Origin: Candidatus Yonathbacteria bacterium
GTDB taxonomy: Bacteria > Patescibacteriota > Minisyncoccia > Phycocordibacterales > UBA1550
Direction of reading: 5' to 3'
Length of the DNA stretch: 7,594 bases
NCBI GenBank assembly: GCA_016201355.1
Contig: JACQCY010000047.1
Coordinates: 1-7,594 of the forward strand
Below, piece by piece: positions 6,437-7,594 of this stretch (positions within the stretch are counted from its first letter, which is position 1; each line of letters opens with the position of its first letter). The position numbers and the translations under genes were made by a program. The notes under the pieces are model-generated. The model made no database searches, was not told where the DNA came from, and worked only from the letters and a program-made list of their open reading frames with translations.

Positions 6437-6446
6437 TATACTATAC

Positions 6447-6455
6447 ATTATATCA
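6447..6455 (-). promoter_or_regulatory. Candidate pilM promoter (extended -10, TGATATAAT)
   Basis: On the minus strand 6455-6447 reads TGA-TATAAT, a perfect extended -10. No good -35 is present at 16-18 nt, as is usual for extended -10 promoters. Initiation about 7 nt downstream (around 6440) would place the inverted repeat some 4 nt from the 5' end of the mRNA, with about 73 nt of leader before the pilM ATG. Confidence 0.5.
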
Positions 6456-6461
6456 TCTTTT

Positions 6462-6467
6462 TATAAT
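6462..6467 (+). promoter_or_regulatory. Candidate -10 element for comF
   Basis: TATAAT on the plus strand, 33 nt upstream of the comF ATG, giving a predicted leader of about 26 nt. No recognisable -35 lies 16-18 nt upstream (the site reads about TACTAT), and the region is AT-rich, so support is modest. Confidence 0.35.
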
Positions 6468-6491
6468 ATATATCGCCATAGAGAATACGAG

Positions 6492-6500
6492 TTATCCACA
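6492..6500 (+). promoter_or_regulatory. Consensus DnaA box (TTATCCACA) touching comF start
   Basis: TTATCCACA is the exact high-affinity DnaA box of E. coli; its last A is the first base of the comF ATG. Only one copy was found, in a divergent promoter region. There is no cluster and no dnaA/dnaN neighbour, so this is not an origin by itself. DnaA control of comF/pilM is possible; chance is also possible. Confidence 0.3.
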
Positions 6501-7162
6501 TGAACCTCATTCTTAACTTTTTTTCCTCTGTCCTCGACGCAATCTTCCCGCAAAAATGCGTCGCGTGCAAAAAAGACGGGACACTTTTGTGCGAACAATG
6601 TCTTTGCGGTTTTCCTGTTGCTCCTCCTGCTCCACTTCCTTTCATCCATTCAGTCTTTGATTACCAACACTCGCCAACGAAAAATACTCTCTGGCGTTTC
6701 AAATATAAAAACGCGCGCGGATTTGCAAAAGTTTTTGCGGAGCGTCTCTACGAGGAGATTATTGCGGAGTTAAGCGACAACATCGACGCTGGTTCTGACG
6801 AAAAGTATCTGCTGGTACCCGTTCCGCTCCACAAAAGTCGCTTGCGTGAACGGGGATATAACCAAAGCAGTTTACTCGCGAAAGAGATTGCGAAATACGA
6901 TAGGAGTGGAATGTTTGAATTCGCGCCCGATGTTCTCAAGCGTGTCCGCAAGACAAAACCGCAAGCGCGCGCCGAGAAACGGAGTGCCAGACAAGCCAAT
7001 CTCCATGGCGCGTTTACATGTTCTGATTATGCGCGCGTCCACGGTCGCACTATCATTCTCATTGACGACATCACCACCACCGGGGCTACGCTCCTCGCCT
7101 CAAAAAAGGCTCTCTCCCTTGCTCGTCCGCGCAAGGTCCTCGCATTCACCATCGCGCATTAA
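6500..7162 (+). CDS. comF: ComF-family phosphoribosyltransferase-like protein
   Basis: 220 aa, normal ComF length. The family is linked to natural transformation (cytoplasmic step of DNA uptake); the exact reaction is not known. Seen: an N-terminal zinc ribbon with C20-x2-C23 and C31-x2-C34, a WRFKYKNARGFAKVFAERL stretch (65-83), the family signature LVPVPLHKSRLRERGYNQS (105-123), KPQARAEKRSARQANLHGAF (153-172), and the PRPP-binding loop IILIDDITTTGATL (185-198) with both aspartates. All key residues are present. It ends with tandem TAA stops (7160-7165). The ATG at 6500 is preceded by only a weak GAG at 8 nt. It is transcribed away from the T4P operon; a functional link with pili in DNA uptake is suggested by family and position, not shown. 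A run of CG-rich codons (GCGCGC) is typical of the whole window. Confidence 0.93.
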   Translation: MNLILNFFSSVLDAIFPQKCVACKKDGTLLCEQCLCGFPVAPPAPLPFIHSVFDYQHSPTKNTLWRFKYKNARGFAKVFAERLYEEIIAELSDNIDAGSDEKYLLVPVPLHKSRLRERGYNQSSLLAKEIAKYDRSGMFEFAPDVLKRVRKTKPQARAEKRSARQANLHGAFTCSDYARVHGRTIILIDDITTTGATLLASKKALSLARPRKVLAFTIAH

Positions 7163-7227
7163 TAAACTGCGTCGCTCATAGAAAAAAAGGTATGAATATG
7201 ATAAGGTGGTGTGGTTAGTTAGTAATC

Positions 7228-7233
7228 AATAAT
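7228..7233 (+). promoter_or_regulatory. Possible -10 for tRNA-Ser
   Basis: AATAAT, 5 of 6 to consensus, ending 7 nt before the first base of the tRNA, the right distance for initiation at or near the mature 5' end. The -35 region (about GGTGGT) is poor. The 78-nt gap from comF to the tRNA holds no clear terminator. Confidence 0.25.
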
Positions 7234-7240
7234 TCGAATT

Positions 7241-7330
7241 GGAGACGTGGCTGAGTGGTCGAAAGTACCTCACTGCTAACGAGGCGAGCTGTAACAGGCT
7301 CCGAGGGTTCGAATCCCTCCGTCTCCGCCA
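7241..7330 (+). tRNA. tRNA-Ser, anticodon GCT, with encoded CCA
   Basis: A class II tRNA of 90 nt. Acceptor GGAGACG (7241-7247) pairs with CGTCTCC (7320-7326), then discriminator G7327 and CCA (7328-7330). The anticodon loop CTGCTAA (7273-7279) gives anticodon GCT (7275-7277), reading AGC/AGU Ser codons. The anticodon stem CCTCA/CGAGG has four pairs and a closing A·C mismatch. A long variable arm with GAGC/GCTC is present, as required for Ser. T arm GAGGG-TTCGAAT-CCCTC is at 7303-7319. The D arm has TGGCTGAGTGGTCGAAA with one G·U. The CCA is encoded in DNA. Confidence 0.97.
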
Positions 7331-7363
7331 ATTGGGAAAATGCAAATTTGCAGAGGTCGGCTC

Positions 7364-7382
7364 GTGGCGCGAGACGCGCCGC
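7364..7382 (+). other. GC-rich 8-bp hairpin downstream of tRNA-Ser
   Basis: GTGGCGCG (7364-7371), loop AGA, CGCGCCGC (7375-7382): six G-C/C-G pairs, one T·G and one more G-C. It lies 33 nt after the tRNA CCA. The next T-run is more than 20 nt further on, so it is not a classical intrinsic terminator, though it may protect or mark the tRNA 3' side. Confidence 0.4.
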
Positions 7383-7509
7383 TCGCATAGGATTTGAAAG
7401 GGCTTTTTTGGCGAAAAGGAAAAGGATTTATCAATGAAGGGCAAAAGAAATTTTTTCATAAAGATTTTTTGAAAACAGGAGCTCGAAATAGTTTCTGTTT
7501 TCGTTTGGC

Positions 7510-7544
7510 TTGATTATTTTGGTGTTTAGTGGTAATTTCATAAT
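7510..7544 (+). promoter_or_regulatory. Possible promoter of the right-edge gene
   Basis: TTGATT (7510-7515), 17-nt spacer, TAATTT (7533-7538); or CATAAT (7539-7544), 5 of 6 to the -10 consensus but without a well-spaced -35. Either would give a leader of about 37-42 nt before the strong ribosome-binding site. Weak because the region is AT-rich. Confidence 0.25.
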
Positions 7545-7572
7545 TGGTACTCAAACATCAACAATAGCTCTT

Positions 7573-7585
7573 TAAGGAGGTGATC
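7573..7585 (+). promoter_or_regulatory. Unusually strong Shine-Dalgarno sequence
   Basis: TAAGGAGGTGATC is complementary over 13 bases to the usual 3' end of 16S rRNA (GATCACCTCCTTA). The AAGGAGG core ends 7 nt before the ATG at 7588, an ideal spacing. It contrasts with the near absence of such sites before the pil genes and suggests a highly translated gene. Confidence 0.6.
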
Positions 7586-7587
7586 TG

Positions 7588-7594
7588 ATGAAAA
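7588..7594 (+). CDS. Start of an unidentified gene cut by the right edge
   Basis: Only ATG AAA A is present (Met-Lys-...). The call rests on the very strong Shine-Dalgarno sequence at the right spacing and on the preceding 257-nt spacer. The product cannot be guessed. The competing reading, the 3' end of a minus-strand 16S rRNA, is discussed under rejected items. Confidence 0.5.

Larger units (their letters stand above)
7331..7572. other. Intergenic region between tRNA-Ser and right-edge gene
   Basis: No credible gene was found in these bases. From left to right it holds a 12-bp palindrome TGCAAATTTGCA (7341-7352), a GC-rich hairpin (7364-7382), T-rich stretches near 7406-7411, 7451-7456 and 7465-7470, a weak stem GAAAACAG/CTGTTTTC (7471-7478 with 7495-7502, 16-nt loop), and a possible promoter (TTGATT at 7510-7515, TAATTT at 7533-7538, or CATAAT at 7539-7544). 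Composition changes sharply after about 7390 from GC-rich to AT-rich. Confidence 0.5.

Noticed and set aside
6448..6649. Two minus-strand frames of 62-65 codons over the comF start
   Set aside because: Antisense to the conserved zinc-ribbon part of comF, without supporting signals.
7341..7352. Perfect 12-bp palindrome TGCAAATTTGCA as an operator
   Set aside because: One or two 12-bp palindromes are expected by chance in a window of this length, and there is no second site.
7226..7459. A 77-codon minus-strand frame ending in WRRRRDSNPRS-type residues, and a 60-codon plus-strand frame at 7255-7437
   Set aside because: Both run through the tRNA-Ser; RRRDSNPRS and GSEGSNPS are well-known translation artefacts of tRNA-Ser genes.
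7471..7502. Stem GAAAACAG/CTGTTTTC as a terminator
   Set aside because: Weak AT-rich 8-bp stem with a 16-nt loop and no proper T-run on either strand.
7573..7594. 3' end of a 16S rRNA gene on the minus strand
   Set aside because: The tail GATCACCTCCTTA matches, but the bases before it (TTTTCATCA) do not fit the conserved helix 45 sequence ending in GG before ATCACC. Only 22 nt are visible, so it is unlikely rather than excluded.

Overview
The window looks like a piece of a Candidate Phyla Radiation (Patescibacteria, most likely Parcubacteria-type) genome. This rests on gene content and protein style, not on a database search. It holds a compact type IV pilus (T4P) assembly operon with PilM-, PilN- and PilO-like proteins, no secretin PilQ, and only a short one-helix protein in the usual PilP position, which suits a cell without a classical outer membrane. 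Long AT-rich spacers recur between genes. UGA acts as a normal stop at the pilN/pilO junction, so I see no sign of the UGA=Gly code of Gracilibacteria/Absconditabacteria.

Layout. On the minus strand, in order of transcription from right to left: pilM (6367-5240), pilN-like (5134-4418), pilO-like (4421-3744, ATGA overlap with pilN), a 115-aa PilP-position membrane protein (3742-3395, one base after pilO), pilB (3260-1527), a stand-alone receiver-domain response regulator (1470-1063), and pilT (973 to beyond the left edge). On the plus strand, divergent from pilM: comF (6500-7162), then tRNA-Ser(GCT) (7241-7330), a 257-nt spacer, and at the right edge a very strong ribosome-binding site followed by ATG (7588), taken as the start of another gene. 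No gene-free stretch exceeds 300 nt.

How the genes work together. PilM (cytoplasmic actin-like), PilN and PilO (bitopic inner-membrane proteins) and the small membrane protein would form the alignment platform. PilB is the extension ATPase and PilT the retraction ATPase. The receiver protein between the two motors is a plausible switch for pilus activity. ComF, the divergent neighbour, belongs to a phosphoribosyltransferase-fold family linked to natural transformation, which often depends on T4P. The platform protein PilC, the pilins and the prepilin peptidase are not in the window.

The most notable non-coding feature is an 18-bp inverted repeat (6380-6436) just upstream of pilM. It is fully paired (one G·U) only in the pilM-sense RNA, it would hide the AAGG of the pilM ribosome-binding site, and it starts a few bases downstream of a perfect extended -10 promoter element. 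Other points are a PilB that has lost most of its zinc-binding cysteines, a bipartite AT-rich repeat placed in front of both motor genes, and a consensus DnaA box touching the comF start codon. I see no mobile element, CRISPR array or evident new defence system.
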